From positions 1-19,594 of the forward strand of contig CAMLIY010000031.1 of the NCBI GenBank assembly GCA_946480125.1: DNA of 19,594 bases. Direction: 5' to 3'. Below are positions 1 to 8,651 of the stretch, in pieces. Every line of letters starts with the position of its first letter. The first letter of the stretch is position 1. The notes under the pieces were generated by a model. The model saw only the letters and a list, made by a program, of their open reading frames with translations. It was not told the origin of the DNA and did not search any database. A program made the position numbers and the translations under genes. Source of the stretch: an uncultured Asticcacaulis sp. (GTDB taxonomy: Bacteria; Pseudomonadota; Alphaproteobacteria; Caulobacterales; Caulobacteraceae).

Positions 1-197
1 GCGAAGAAGGCGATCGAGAAGGTGGCGAAGGATTGCAGCATCGCCGAGGTCGGGTCGCTGGACGGGAAAAACAGGGTAGGGAAGACCAGCACCGCCGCCG
101 TTGCATAGACGTAAAAGTCGAAAAACTCGATGGTCGTGCCGGCCAGGCTGGCGATCAGCACCTTGAACGGTGAGTTGAGCGGAGGTTTGGTCGTCAT
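1..197 (-). CDS. MFS transporter, metabolite:H+ symporter (MHS) type, N-terminal part
   Basis: Only the first 65 codons are inside the window; the gene runs off the left edge. The start is the ATG read leftward from 197, with a GGGAAG ribosome site 7 bases upstream. The peptide begins MTTKPPLNSPFKVLIASLAG and continues with GTTIEFFDFYVYATAA, then FPTLFFPSSDP and a second hydrophobic stretch ending FATFSIAFFA. The E-F-F-D-F-Y-x-Y-x-T-A-A segment in the first transmembrane helix, followed by LFFP, is typical of the MHS branch of the major facilitator superfamily (relatives of ProP, ShiA, KgtP), inner-membrane proton symporters for organic acids, osmolytes or sugar acids. The substrate cannot be read from this fragment. 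It lies 56 bases downstream of the cupin gene with no convincing terminator between them, so the two are probably cotranscribed. Confidence 0.85.
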   Translation of the reverse strand, partial: MTTKPPLNSPFKVLIASLAGTTIEFFDFYVYATAAVLVFPTLFFPSSDPTSAMLQSFATFSIAFF

Positions 198-253
198 TTT
201 TTTGCTTCCCTTTGTTAACGCCGCCTAGCGTATTTTTGACGGCAGGGAAACCC

Positions 254-1249
254 TTATGCTAATCCTTTGCGCAGGAAGGCACGGATGCGCGCGGTCAATT
301 CCGGTGTCAGCGGGCCGAGTGAGCCCTTGTCACCCGCAGCCAGATGCGAGAGCGGATCACCGCCTTCGATGAAGACGTAATAATCGAACAGCGACTTCCA
401 TAAGGTATGATGACCTTCGGGCATATCGCGAATGGCCAGTATGGCGTGGAACAAAGCGTCATAGCCTGCGGCCGCGGCCTTCGGGGCATCATCCCACCAG
501 TAGTTGACCAGCACATTGAAGCGCGACAGCGAGTGGACCTGATGCCACCAGCCATAAGGGATATAGAGCGCATCGCCGGCTTCCAGTTCAACAGTCTGCA
601 TGACCTTCCGGGCCTCGGCAAACCGGGGGTAACGCGACAGATCGGGGTTTTCCGCATCCACCATGCTGACCGGCACGCCGCCGATGGTCCGATCGAATGG
701 GCCAGGATAGAGATTGACGAGCTGTTCAGGCGGAAACAGGTAAAAACGCCGACGTCCCGCCACCACGCAGGCAATATTATAACTCAGATCGTAATGGGCG
801 CGGGTGACCGTTTGATTGCCAATCCAGATGCGGGGCTCCACCTCAGGTAATAGAGAGAGCCTGTTTTCATCGGCAAAACCGGGCATGTGTTTTTTAACAG
901 AGACGGATTGAACATAAATCGATTGCGGGTTGTCATCGCCGCGCGCCGCCAACAGCCTGTCAAGCGCCATGGGAATGGGGGCCGGACCATGACGGAAATT
1001 TTCGCTTCGGGTATCGGTTCCATAAAAGAAGTTTCCGCGAATTTCCGGGGGGCCGAGATAAACACCTGCCGGCTCGCCGGTGTCGAAGGCCTTGAGATAA
1101 TCAACCAGGTTTTCGTCTGATGCGCGCCCAAGTGCGACGGCCGGCCATTTATCTATGAGACCTTTAAGCGCCACAGGTTGATTAAGCGGGCGAATGTGTG
1201 CCGCAAAGTCGGCCTCGGTAATGGCTCTGAATGCGGTAACTGCGGTCAT
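254..1249 (-). CDS. Cupin_8 / JmjC-like putative Fe(II)/2-oxoglutarate oxygenase
   Basis: A 331-residue protein without a signal peptide, so cytoplasmic. It looks like the cupin_8 family (FIH/JMJD5-like double-stranded beta helix). The iron-binding facial triad is visible as H152-Y-D154 and a distal His in PYGWWHQVH (H236). The stretch CVVAGRRRFYLFPPEQ after the HxD and the preceding RIWIGNQ are typical of this family. Members are Fe(II)- and 2-oxoglutarate-dependent hydroxylases; in Caulobacterales and sphingomonads, cupin_8 genes often sit beside TonB-dependent receptor genes, but their substrates are unknown. Here it is divergent from the receptor at 1552 and upstream of the MHS transporter. 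The ribosome site is poor: only a GGA inside the palindrome GTCCGGAC (1253-1260), which abuts the start. The fold call is firm; the substrate is unknown. Confidence 0.88.
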   Translation of the reverse strand: MTAVTAFRAITEADFAAHIRPLNQPVALKGLIDKWPAVALGRASDENLVDYLKAFDTGEPAGVYLGPPEIRGNFFYGTDTRSENFRHGPAPIPMALDRLLAARGDDNPQSIYVQSVSVKKHMPGFADENRLSLLPEVEPRIWIGNQTVTRAHYDLSYNIACVVAGRRRFYLFPPEQLVNLYPGPFDRTIGGVPVSMVDAENPDLSRYPRFAEARKVMQTVELEAGDALYIPYGWWHQVHSLSRFNVLVNYWWDDAPKAAAAGYDALFHAILAIRDMPEGHHTLWKSLFDYYVFIEGGDPLSHLAAGDKGSLGPLTPELTARIRAFLRKGLA

Positions 1250-1551
1250 GGAGTCCGGACGGTAAGATATTGAAGGTGGATTCGCTCAGGGAAAAGCCAA
1301 GCGAGTATCAAGGGTCACGATAGTATTTTCCTTTGATATGCAAAGCAAAAAGCGGGTTTCAGCATGACATAAAAGTCTCACCTGTAGAAATAAGGCATTT
1401 TCGTATACTTTATGTTTCAAAATCGTATAATTTATAATTGACCTCACATTAAAGCAGTGATTTGTTTCTCTGGCGTCATATTGCGGCGGCTCTGTGACTG
1501 GGGCGCCCGTAAAGCGGGTAAATTATTTGGCGCTTAACTAGGGATTTCACA
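1250..1551. promoter_or_regulatory. Divergent intergenic control region between cupin and TonB receptor genes
   Basis: 302 bases without a gene. The middle (about 1330-1465) is markedly AT-rich against a GC-rich background, as expected for promoters of two divergent genes. It contains a near-perfect 13-base direct repeat (listed separately), a consensus -10 hexamer TATAAT at 1426-1431 without a convincing -35 at the right distance, and a TTGACC at 1438-1443. The right end carries the ribosome site AGGGA (1540-1544), 7 bases before the receptor ATG. I could not fix a transcription start for either gene. Confidence 0.55.
1401..1435. repeat. 13-base direct repeat, starts 22 bases apart
   Basis: TCGTATACTTTAT at 1401-1413 recurs as TCGTATAATTTAT at 1423-1435, with 12 of 13 bases identical. 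The 22-base period is about two helical turns, so two proteins bound there would lie on the same DNA face. Each copy also contains a -10-like hexamer (TATACT, TATAAT). It may be a tandem operator, two alternative -10 elements, or chance in AT-rich DNA. Confidence 0.5.
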
Positions 1552-4539
1552 ATGAAGATGAATAAACGAGCCATTATAATGACCGGGGCCGCTTTGGCAG
1601 CCATCAGCTCTGCCACAGTCATGAGCCCCGCTTTCGCACAAGATGCCGCACCCGTAGCGGATGAAGCCCAGCCCACGATGGTGGTGGTTACCGGCACGCG
1701 TATCCGCCGGCCCAATCTCAAGAGCGCTTCGCCGATCACCACGGTGGATGCCAAGGAGGTCAAGCTCCAAGGCGCGATCGCCGTGGATTCCTTCCTGAAA
1801 TCGCTGCCGCAGATTGAAGCTGGCAACAATGAAAACCAGTCGAACAATTCCGATGGTACGGCGGGAGTCAACCTGCGCAGCCTGGGCGGCAACCGCTCAC
1901 TGGTCCTGATCGACGGTCAGCGCTTTCTGCCGACGCTCGGTGTCGACCTCAACTTCATCCCGTCTTCCCTGGTGGAGCGCACCGATGTCCTGACCGGTGG
2001 TGCCTCATCGGTTTACGGCTCGGACGCCATGTCCGGTGTCGTCAACTTTATCATGCGCAAGCACCTGAACGGTATCAAGTTCGATTCTCAATACAGCGTT
2101 TATCAGCATACCAACGACGATGATTACCTACGCGGTATACAGAAGTCGGCAGGAATCACTCCGGCCAAGGAAAATGTCTGGGACGGCCAGAAGTACGATT
2201 TCAACATTTCGTTCGGTTCCAATCTTGAAGACGGCAAGGGTAATGTCACTGGCTATTTCGGCTATCGCAAAATGGAAGCCGTGCGCCAGGATGCACGCGA
2301 CTATTCCACCTGTGCGCTCGAATTCAATGATCCGGACGGCTCGACCTTCCGCTGTGGTGGTTCCAGCTCTCATGCCTTCGGTCGTTTCCGCCCTCTGACT
2401 GTGACGAGCGCGGACGGCACGGTTATCGATTCTCCGGGCAAGAATGTGGATTACGCCAACTCCAAGGACGGCTCGAAGAACTGGGTATTGAACGACGCCT
2501 CGTTCAACTACAATTACGCGCCGGACAACTACACCCTGCGTAATTCAGAGCGTTACAATGCCGGTGCCTTCGCCAACTACAAGGTCAATGACCATGTTGA
2601 AGCCTATGGCAGCTTCATGTTCATGGATGACCACTCGGTCAGCCAGGTCGCCCCTTCGGCCATCTGGGCGGGACGGGCCTTCGACGTCAACTGCGACAAT
2701 CCGTTCCTGAGCGCTCAGCAGGGCGCCATCCTTTGTGGCGCGGCTTATGGCACGGACGCTGTTGCTCAGACCCAGGTCGTCTATCGCGCCGCTACCGGTC
2801 CCGGTCGTCGCAATGACATGCGCCATACGGATTATCGTTTCGCCGGCGGTTTCCGCGGCGCAATCAACGATGCCTGGAGCTATGACGCCAGCTATATGTA
2901 CGCCACCACGATCGGTCAGTTCAATTATCAGAATGACATCAATCAGGATCTGGCTGGTCAGGCGCTGATGGCGGTAATGGACAATGGCACGCCGGTTTGT
3001 ATCGATCAGTCGAAAGGGTGTAAGCCGATCGATGTGTTCAGCGCCAATGGCCCATCGGCCGAAGGCCTGGATTTCATCTACGCGCCGACCTTCACGCGCA
3101 ACGAACAAAGCATCAATGTCTTCAATGCCTTCGTCAGTGGCGACCTGGGCAAATACGGCATAACTTCCCCTTGGGCGGATGATGGCGTAGCGATCGTCCT
3201 GGGCGTTGAAAGCCGCAAGGAAGCCATTGATGAGAAGCGCGACCAAACACAACTGGATGCGGATATTCCGGAAGCCCACGGCAAAATCTCGGCTGACGAA
3301 TACTTCACTGAAATTGAAGTGCCGATCGTCAGCAACAAGCCGTTCATCAAGTCGCTGAATACGTCGTTCGGTTACCGCAGCTCAACCTATAATTCGGAAT
3401 CGCCAACTGCCAAGGGCGAAGAAAAGAAGACCGAAACCTATAAGGTCGAAGCGCGCTATGCGCCGACGAGCGACATCCTGTTCCGCGCCAGCTACAACAA
3501 AGCCATGCGCGCGGCAAATGTCAGCGAACTGTTCGCCTCACAGCAAGTCGGTAATGTCGGCCTGATCGATCCTTGCGCCGGCCCGACGCCTGCTAAATCC
3601 GAGGCCGCTTGTGCTTTGACTGGGGTGAAGCCCGGTCAGTATGGCACGATCGAAGCGACGCCGGCCGATGTCGGTTCCGGCCTTGGCGGCGGCAATCCGG
3701 ACCTCAACCCGGAAGAAGCCAAGACGACGACCTATGGCTTCGTCTTCACCCCACGCGGTCTGCCGCTTATGGTTAGCCTCGATTATTACAAAATTCGGAT
3801 CGAAGGTTACATCGGCACGGTCGATCCGCAGGTCGCCGTCAGTCAGTGCGTCAATACCGGCGACCCGTTCTATTGCGGGCTGATTGTGCGTAACCCTGTG
3901 ACCGGCGCCCTGTTTGGTTACAACAAGGCACTGGGCGGCTATGTCATCAATACCAATATCAATACCGGCTTCCTGGAAACCACAGGTATTGACGTCAGTG
4001 CGAGCTATAATCTCGAAACGGAACAGGTATTCGGCCATGATTATGGCAGCCTCAGCTTCTCTCTGGTCGGCACCTATCTGAACTCGCTGGAAACCGAAGT
4101 GCTTCCGGGCCTTGGCTCCTATGACTGCACTGGCTTGTTCGGCGGCGCCTGTGGTCAGCCCAAGCCGAAGTGGCGCCACAACCTGCGCACCACCTGGGCG
4201 GTGCCGGGTGACAATGTCTGGGCGCCCACCTCAGTGTCCATCAACTGGCGTTATTTCGGCAAGGCCGAACTGGCGACCAACACCGATGACCAGTACCTGA
4301 CCGGCACCAAGTCGACGCTGAATGCAGAGATTGAAGCCTATAACTATATCGATCTGGCGATGACCAAGAACCTGCCGCACGGCCTCGTGCTGCGCGCCGG
4401 CGTCAACAATCTGTTCGACAAGGATCCACCCGCTATCATGGGTGGCCTGCTGGTTCAGAACGGCAACGGCAACACCTTCCCCAGCACCTATGATCCGCTG
4501 GGCCGGATGTTCTTCCTTGGCCTGTCGACGTCTTTCTAA
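1552..4539 (+). CDS. TonB-dependent outer-membrane receptor (first)
   Basis: A 995-residue outer-membrane active transporter. It has a Sec signal peptide with hydrophobic core IIMTGAALAAISSATVM and likely cleavage after A-F-A (residue 29), then a TonB box TMVVVTG (42-48) and a plug domain (about 56-170) with the usual VNLRSLGGNRSLVLIDGQR and YGSDAMSGVVNFI motifs. The rest is a beta barrel, ending in an aromatic (...GLSTSF), as expected for recognition by the BAM complex. Receptors of this type import siderophores or, often in Caulobacterales, oligosaccharides. Being followed by a Tat-exported probable glycosidase suggests a carbohydrate ligand, but nothing in the sequence fixes it. The start has AGGGA 7 bases upstream. 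An intrinsic terminator follows the stop codon, and the cupin gene is divergent. Confidence 0.96.
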   Translation: MKMNKRAIIMTGAALAAISSATVMSPAFAQDAAPVADEAQPTMVVVTGTRIRRPNLKSASPITTVDAKEVKLQGAIAVDSFLKSLPQIEAGNNENQSNNSDGTAGVNLRSLGGNRSLVLIDGQRFLPTLGVDLNFIPSSLVERTDVLTGGASSVYGSDAMSGVVNFIMRKHLNGIKFDSQYSVYQHTNDDDYLRGIQKSAGITPAKENVWDGQKYDFNISFGSNLEDGKGNVTGYFGYRKMEAVRQDARDYSTCALEFNDPDGSTFRCGGSSSHAFGRFRPLTVTSADGTVIDSPGKNVDYANSKDGSKNWVLNDASFNYNYAPDNYTLRNSERYNAGAFANYKVNDHVEAYGSFMFMDDHSVSQVAPSAIWAGRAFDVNCDNPFLSAQQGAILCGAAYGTDAVAQTQVVYRAATGPGRRNDMRHTDYRFAGGFRGAINDAWSYDASYMYATTIGQFNYQNDINQDLAGQALMAVMDNGTPVCIDQSKGCKPIDVFSANGPSAEGLDFIYAPTFTRNEQSINVFNAFVSGDLGKYGITSPWADDGVAIVLGVESRKEAIDEKRDQTQLDADIPEAHGKISADEYFTEIEVPIVSNKPFIKSLNTSFGYRSSTYNSESPTAKGEEKKTETYKVEARYAPTSDILFRASYNKAMRAANVSELFASQQVGNVGLIDPCAGPTPAKSEAACALTGVKPGQYGTIEATPADVGSGLGGGNPDLNPEEAKTTTYGFVFTPRGLPLMVSLDYYKIRIEGYIGTVDPQVAVSQCVNTGDPFYCGLIVRNPVTGALFGYNKALGGYVINTNINTGFLETTGIDVSASYNLETEQVFGHDYGSLSFSLVGTYLNSLETEVLPGLGSYDCTGLFGGACGQPKPKWRHNLRTTWAVPGDNVWAPTSVSINWRYFGKAELATNTDDQYLTGTKSTLNAEIEAYNYIDLAMTKNLPHGLVLRAGVNNLFDKDPPAIMGGLLVQNGNGNTFPSTYDPLGRMFFLGLSTSF

Positions 4540-4565
4540 GCGTATGTGTATGTAAGTGTACCCAG

Positions 4566-4603
4566 GGGCGTTGCCGGTTCATCCGGCGGCGCCCTTTATT
4601 TTT
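4566..4603 (+). terminator. Intrinsic terminator between first receptor and Tat enzyme gene
   Basis: The 12-base arm GGGCGTTGCCGG (4566-4577) pairs with CCGGCGGCGCCC (4583-4594) across a 5-base loop; two of the twelve pairs are U-G. A U-rich tract TTTATTTTT follows. It begins 26 bases after the receptor stop and ends 6 bases before the ribosome site of the next gene, so it probably attenuates rather than isolates. Confidence 0.85.
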
Positions 4604-4621
4604 GATCTCAAGGAGCCTTTC

Positions 4622-6964
4622 ATGTCCGTTCGTTTCGACCGCCGCGCCTTTCTGATGGGGTCCACAGTCGCTGCCGTGGCCGCGCCTGCTTTCGCCGGAC
4701 CGGCACAGGCCGGGCCGAAATTGATACCCGCTGGCGAAGCGCCGGTATCTGGTCATGCGAAGTTGGCGGAGTTCGATGGCTGGACAGTCTATGAGGACCA
4801 AAGCAAACGCGACGGCGTTATCACCTTTATCAAGGGTGACGAGGCTTTGGTTATGCCAAAGCGGCTGGAAGCCTGTTTTGACGATATCAAGCCCAGCTAT
4901 CTCGGCCTGGCGCTGAAGGATATCTGCCTGGCCGATGCCGACCTGCTGGCTGACAAACTGCTGGCGGGTGGTGGTGATCCCGATCCGGAAGCGGTGCGCC
5001 GCGCTGCGCCACCGGCCGGCTGGAATTTCAAAGCTGACGAACTCGGCACCCGCATGGCCTGGACCAATTTTGTCGGGACGCGCCAGCAGGGCGACACCAT
5101 GCCGGTCTTCCCGAATGGCCGCACACGCGGTTATCGCCCGGAGCATGCCTTCCCGGAATTGCAGGGCGACGATATGGCGAAAAAACGGTGGGAAGGGATG
5201 CTCGGAGGCTGGCTGCCGGCGATTCACAAGATCATCGAGGTGTCGCCGACGCGCTATTACGACCTGCTGGTCTTTGCCGATGTCAAGGCGCCCGATGCCC
5301 TGCTGGTCCAGACCTGGCACCGCACCATCCAGTATGACAATGGCCAGCCGGTGAAGACGACGTTTGGCTATTCCTACGCACCCTATCCGCCGCGCCGGAC
5401 CGAGCCTTCCGCCGCCGATTTCTACAAGGGGTTGTTTGATTTTGCCGCCTATTGGCAGAATGAAGTGCGCGATCAGTGCGCCCTGACCATTCCTGACAAG
5501 GCTTTGGGCGATATGGTCAGCCACGCCTTCGCCAAGGAACTGATGACACGGCCGCAAGGCGTCTATCCGAAATACGGCGTGGTTGACCGCGACTATTTCG
5601 GCCCGGAATATGACGGCTTCCAGGATATCCTGACCTCGTCGCTCTACGCCAATCTCGAATGGGGCCGCTTCGATCAGGCCAAGGCGGTGCTCGACAACTA
5701 TTTCAACGACTTCACGGCGCCTGACGGCATGATCAATATGCGCGGGCCGGAAACCCCGCAATTTGGCCTGACCCTAAGCCTGCTGGCGCGCTATTTCGCC
5801 TATACCGGCGATGTGGTGACCCTGCGCATCCACGCCGGCAAGATCGCCAATACCGCCGCTATCCTCACCGAAATGCACGATCTCAGCCTGAAAAAGCCGG
5901 TTGACGACGCCGGTTTCGGCCTGATCGACGGCTGGAGCGAATCCGACGCCTGTCTGCATCCCGATCCGACCCTGTGGTGGAAGCCGTACTGGAACAATTC
6001 CGCCTTTGCCGTGCGTGGCTGGCGCGATATCGCTCGTGTCTGGCCGGTGATTGCGCCGGATCAGGCGGCCCTGGCAAAAGACTGGAGCCGACACGCCGTT
6101 CAATTGCAAGCGCAACTGGTGAAGACCCTGCGCGCCAATGTGCGCAAGGATCTGACGCCGGCCTATGTCGCCATTCTGCCGGGCGCAAAGCTGACCCACC
6201 GCGAGGCGTATGCCGAGGCGCGGGAGAAAAAGCAGCGCACCGAACAGGGCTGGGCGCATCGTGTCTATGCCGAAATGCTGCATGCCGATGTCATGCCCGA
6301 TGACCTGGCGCAGACTGTAATCGATGGTGTGCGTGGCCATGGCGGTACCTGTATCGGCGTGGTCGCCAATATCGCGCCGGCCAATGAAACGTCGCGCAGC
6401 CAGCTGGGCTTTATCTCCTATGGTTACGCCCAGCAGCTTCTGCGTTCCGGCCGCATCGAGGAATACCTGCTGTTCCTGCATTCGCACCGCTACCACTCAC
6501 ATACACCCGGCACCTGGGTGGCCGGAGAGGTGACCGGCATAGATGGCGACCTGCCGCTCTATTGCATCCCGGCGCAACTCACCATTCCGAAACTGGTCCG
6601 CTGGATGCTGGTCTTCGAGGCGTCGGACAGCGAAACGCTTTATCTCGGCAAGGCCATTCCACGCGACTGGTTTGCCTCCGGCCAGCCGATCCGCATCGAT
6701 GGCGCGCCGACGCGCTGGGGCAGGGTCGATCTGGCTCTGCAAGGCGGTGGTGAGAAAGTAACCGGAAGGGTGACGTTCCATGGCGACGGCAGGCCGGATG
6801 AAGTGCAACTCAGCCTGCGATTGCCGAAGGGCGTAAAGGTGAAAAGCGTCACGCTCGGCGGCAGGACGGTAAAGCTCACTGGCGATATAGTGACCTTCAA
6901 ACCCGGCAAAGCAACAGAACTGTCTGTTGAGGTCAGTCTTGCCAAACCGGCCCTGACCGCTTAA
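4622..6964 (+). CDS. Tat-exported putative (alpha/alpha)6-barrel glycoside hydrolase, family unassigned
   Basis: 780 residues from the ATG at 4622, chosen because AAGGAG lies 6 bases upstream and the N-terminus then gives a clean Tat signal: FDRRAFLMG (5-13), a hydrophobic stretch, and AFA at 23-25. An in-frame ATG at 4556 would place the terminator and 22 unlikely residues in the protein. The mature part looks like an N-terminal beta domain (about 45-265), a helical region resembling six-hairpin glycosidases (about 285-625) and a C-terminal beta sandwich (about 665-780). Candidate catalytic acids lie in FGPEYDGFQD (E329, D331, D335) and GLIDGWSESDACLH (D437, E440, D442). The pattern SETLYLGKAIPRDWF (670-684) resembles the C-terminal part of rhamnosidase-like enzymes. 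I do not recognise the family. A periplasmic glycosidase acting on ligands of the preceding receptor is inferred; a non-catalytic or lyase role is possible. Confidence 0.72.
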   Translation: MSVRFDRRAFLMGSTVAAVAAPAFAGPAQAGPKLIPAGEAPVSGHAKLAEFDGWTVYEDQSKRDGVITFIKGDEALVMPKRLEACFDDIKPSYLGLALKDICLADADLLADKLLAGGGDPDPEAVRRAAPPAGWNFKADELGTRMAWTNFVGTRQQGDTMPVFPNGRTRGYRPEHAFPELQGDDMAKKRWEGMLGGWLPAIHKIIEVSPTRYYDLLVFADVKAPDALLVQTWHRTIQYDNGQPVKTTFGYSYAPYPPRRTEPSAADFYKGLFDFAAYWQNEVRDQCALTIPDKALGDMVSHAFAKELMTRPQGVYPKYGVVDRDYFGPEYDGFQDILTSSLYANLEWGRFDQAKAVLDNYFNDFTAPDGMINMRGPETPQFGLTLSLLARYFAYTGDVVTLRIHAGKIANTAAILTEMHDLSLKKPVDDAGFGLIDGWSESDACLHPDPTLWWKPYWNNSAFAVRGWRDIARVWPVIAPDQAALAKDWSRHAVQLQAQLVKTLRANVRKDLTPAYVAILPGAKLTHREAYAEAREKKQRTEQGWAHRVYAEMLHADVMPDDLAQTVIDGVRGHGGTCIGVVANIAPANETSRSQLGFISYGYAQQLLRSGRIEEYLLFLHSHRYHSHTPGTWVAGEVTGIDGDLPLYCIPAQLTIPKLVRWMLVFEASDSETLYLGKAIPRDWFASGQPIRIDGAPTRWGRVDLALQGGGEKVTGRVTFHGDGRPDEVQLSLRLPKGVKVKSVTLGGRTVKLTGDIVTFKPGKATELSVEVSLAKPALTA

Positions 6965-7061
6965 ATCAACCGCACAACTGACGAACAGGGTAAGCCGCCT
7001 TATGTGATTTCAACGCTCAGAGACAAACGCCCTTTGTTGACCTCCGAGGAAATCCATATCC

Positions 7062-8651
7062 ATGTCTATTATCCTGTCCGACCTGTCATGGTCGGTTAAC
7101 GAACGCACGCTGTTTTCACATCTTGACCTGACCTTTGGTACCGAACGCACCGGACTGGTCGGCCGTAATGGCACCGGCAAGACGACCCTGCTTAAGCTGA
7201 TAACCGGCGACTTGCCGGTCCAGTCGGGGCATGTCGCCGTCACCGGTTCGCTGGGCGTCCGGCGCCAGACGGTACAGGTCGGTCTGGCGGAAACCGTAGC
7301 CGATCTGTTTGGTGTAACCGAAGCCTTGGCGATCTTGCGTCGTGCCGAGGCTGGTGCGGCCACCGCCGAAGATTTTGAGAATGCTGACTGGACCCTGGAG
7401 GCGCGGATAACCTCGGCGCTGGCTCACATTGGCCTGGCGGCTGAACCGGAGACAAGATTGTCCGCTTTGTCCGGTGGGCAACGTACACGCGCCGGTCTGG
7501 CGGCGCTTGTCTTTTCCGCGCCGGACTTCTTGCTGCTCGATGAACCGACCAATAATCTCGATCGGGAAGGGCGGCGGGCGGTGCTCGATCTGTTGTCCGG
7601 TTGGCGCGGCGGCGCTATTGTCGTCAGCCATGACCGCGAATTGCTTGAGACTATGGATGCCATTGTCGAACTGACCACGCTTGGCGCCACGCGTTACGGC
7701 GGCAACTGGAGCCACTATCGGGCGCGCAAGGCGTTGGAACTGACGGCGGCTCAGGCCGATCTGGCCGACGCCGAGAAGCGAATGGGGGAAACCGCCCGGG
7801 CCGCGCAGTCGGCTACCGAACGCAAGACGCGCAAGGACAGTGCCGGTCAGAAGACAGCCGCCAAAGGCGGTGCGCCGCGTATCCTGCTGGGCGCCATGAA
7901 AAATCGTAGCGAAAATACCGGCGGCGAACAGGCCCGCCTGGCGGAACGACAACGCAATGAAGCCTTAGAAGCGGCGGCAAGTGCGCGCCAACGGATCGAA
8001 ATCCTCCAGCCGTTGTCGATGTTTGTGCCGCCCACCGGGCTACCGGCTAGTCGAGTGGTGTTGCAAATCGATGGGGTGACGGCGGGTTATCAGGATCAGC
8101 CGGTCATCCGCGATTTTTGCCTGACCCTCACTGGCCCGGAACGCGTGGCTGTCAACGGGGCCAATGGCTCCGGCAAGACAACCCTGCTTAAGCTGATCAC
8201 CGGCAAGCTCAAGCCGTGGTCAGGCTCTGTGCGCGTGACGGACAGTTTCGCCCTCCTGGATCAGTCGGTCAGCCTGCTTAATCCCGTCCTGTCGATCCGT
8301 GATAATTTCCGCCGCCTGCACCCACAGGCCGATGAAAATAGCTGCCGGGCGGCGCTGGCACGATTCATGTTCCGGGCGGATGCGGCGTTACAGATCGTTT
8401 CCACCCTCAGCGGCGGACAAATGCTGCGCGCCGGACTGGCCTGTGTGCTGGGCGGTATTGCGCCCCCAGACTTGCTCATCCTCGATGAGCCGACCAACCA
8501 TCTCGATATCGACTCGATTGAAGCGGTCGAGGCCGGCCTGCGCGCCTATGACGGTGCGCTTCTGGTCGTCAGTCATGACGAGACATTTCTGGAAGCGATC
8601 AATATCGAACGCAGGATAGTTCTTCTGACTTCGGCAGCATCCACAGGATAA
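7062..8651 (+). CDS. ABC-F family ATPase (soluble, two ATP-binding cassettes)
   Basis: 529 residues with two complete nucleotide-binding domains and no membrane segment. Domain 1: Walker A GRNGTGKT (34-41), signature LSGGQ (136-140), Walker B with LLLDEPTNNLD (157-167), then VVSHD. Domain 2: Walker A GANGSGKT (366-373), LSGGQ (449-453), LLILDEPTNHLD (471-482), VVSHD. The charged linker (about 220-315) contains the conserved PRILLGAMKNRSENTGG stretch seen in a subgroup of bacterial ABC-F proteins. ABC-F proteins act on the ribosome, in translation quality control or antibiotic protection. The linker does not let me say which, so no symbol is given. GAGGA lies 11 bases before the ATG, rather far. 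It starts 97 bases after the Tat enzyme gene with no obvious terminator between, and has no clear functional link to its neighbours. Confidence 0.95.
   Translation: MSIILSDLSWSVNERTLFSHLDLTFGTERTGLVGRNGTGKTTLLKLITGDLPVQSGHVAVTGSLGVRRQTVQVGLAETVADLFGVTEALAILRRAEAGAATAEDFENADWTLEARITSALAHIGLAAEPETRLSALSGGQRTRAGLAALVFSAPDFLLLDEPTNNLDREGRRAVLDLLSGWRGGAIVVSHDRELLETMDAIVELTTLGATRYGGNWSHYRARKALELTAAQADLADAEKRMGETARAAQSATERKTRKDSAGQKTAAKGGAPRILLGAMKNRSENTGGEQARLAERQRNEALEAAASARQRIEILQPLSMFVPPTGLPASRVVLQIDGVTAGYQDQPVIRDFCLTLTGPERVAVNGANGSGKTTLLKLITGKLKPWSGSVRVTDSFALLDQSVSLLNPVLSIRDNFRRLHPQADENSCRAALARFMFRADAALQIVSTLSGGQMLRAGLACVLGGIAPPDLLILDEPTNHLDIDSIEAVEAGLRAYDGALLVVSHDETFLEAINIERRIVLLTSAASTG
7167..8204 (+). 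repeat. Intragenic 42-base repeat covering the two Walker A regions
   Basis: Copy one is 7167-7208 and copy two is 8163-8204; 39 of 42 bases match, and the translated segments share NG-x-GKTTLLKLITG. Protein conservation of the P-loop explains part of this, but the near identity at synonymous positions over 14 codons is higher than function requires. Confidence 0.8.

Noticed and set aside
2545..3279. 244-codon minus-strand frame inside the first receptor
   Set aside because: Fully antisense to a well-supported receptor barrel, with no ribosome site or recognisable domain.
4436..5761. 441-codon open frame on the minus strand
   Set aside because: It lies antisense to the end of the receptor and the start of the Tat enzyme, both strongly supported. 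Its translation shows no recognisable domain and it would read through the terminator hairpin.
7023..7037. Inverted repeat ACAAA/TTTGT before the ABC-F gene
   Set aside because: Five AT-rich pairs without a T tract or promoter context; expected by chance.
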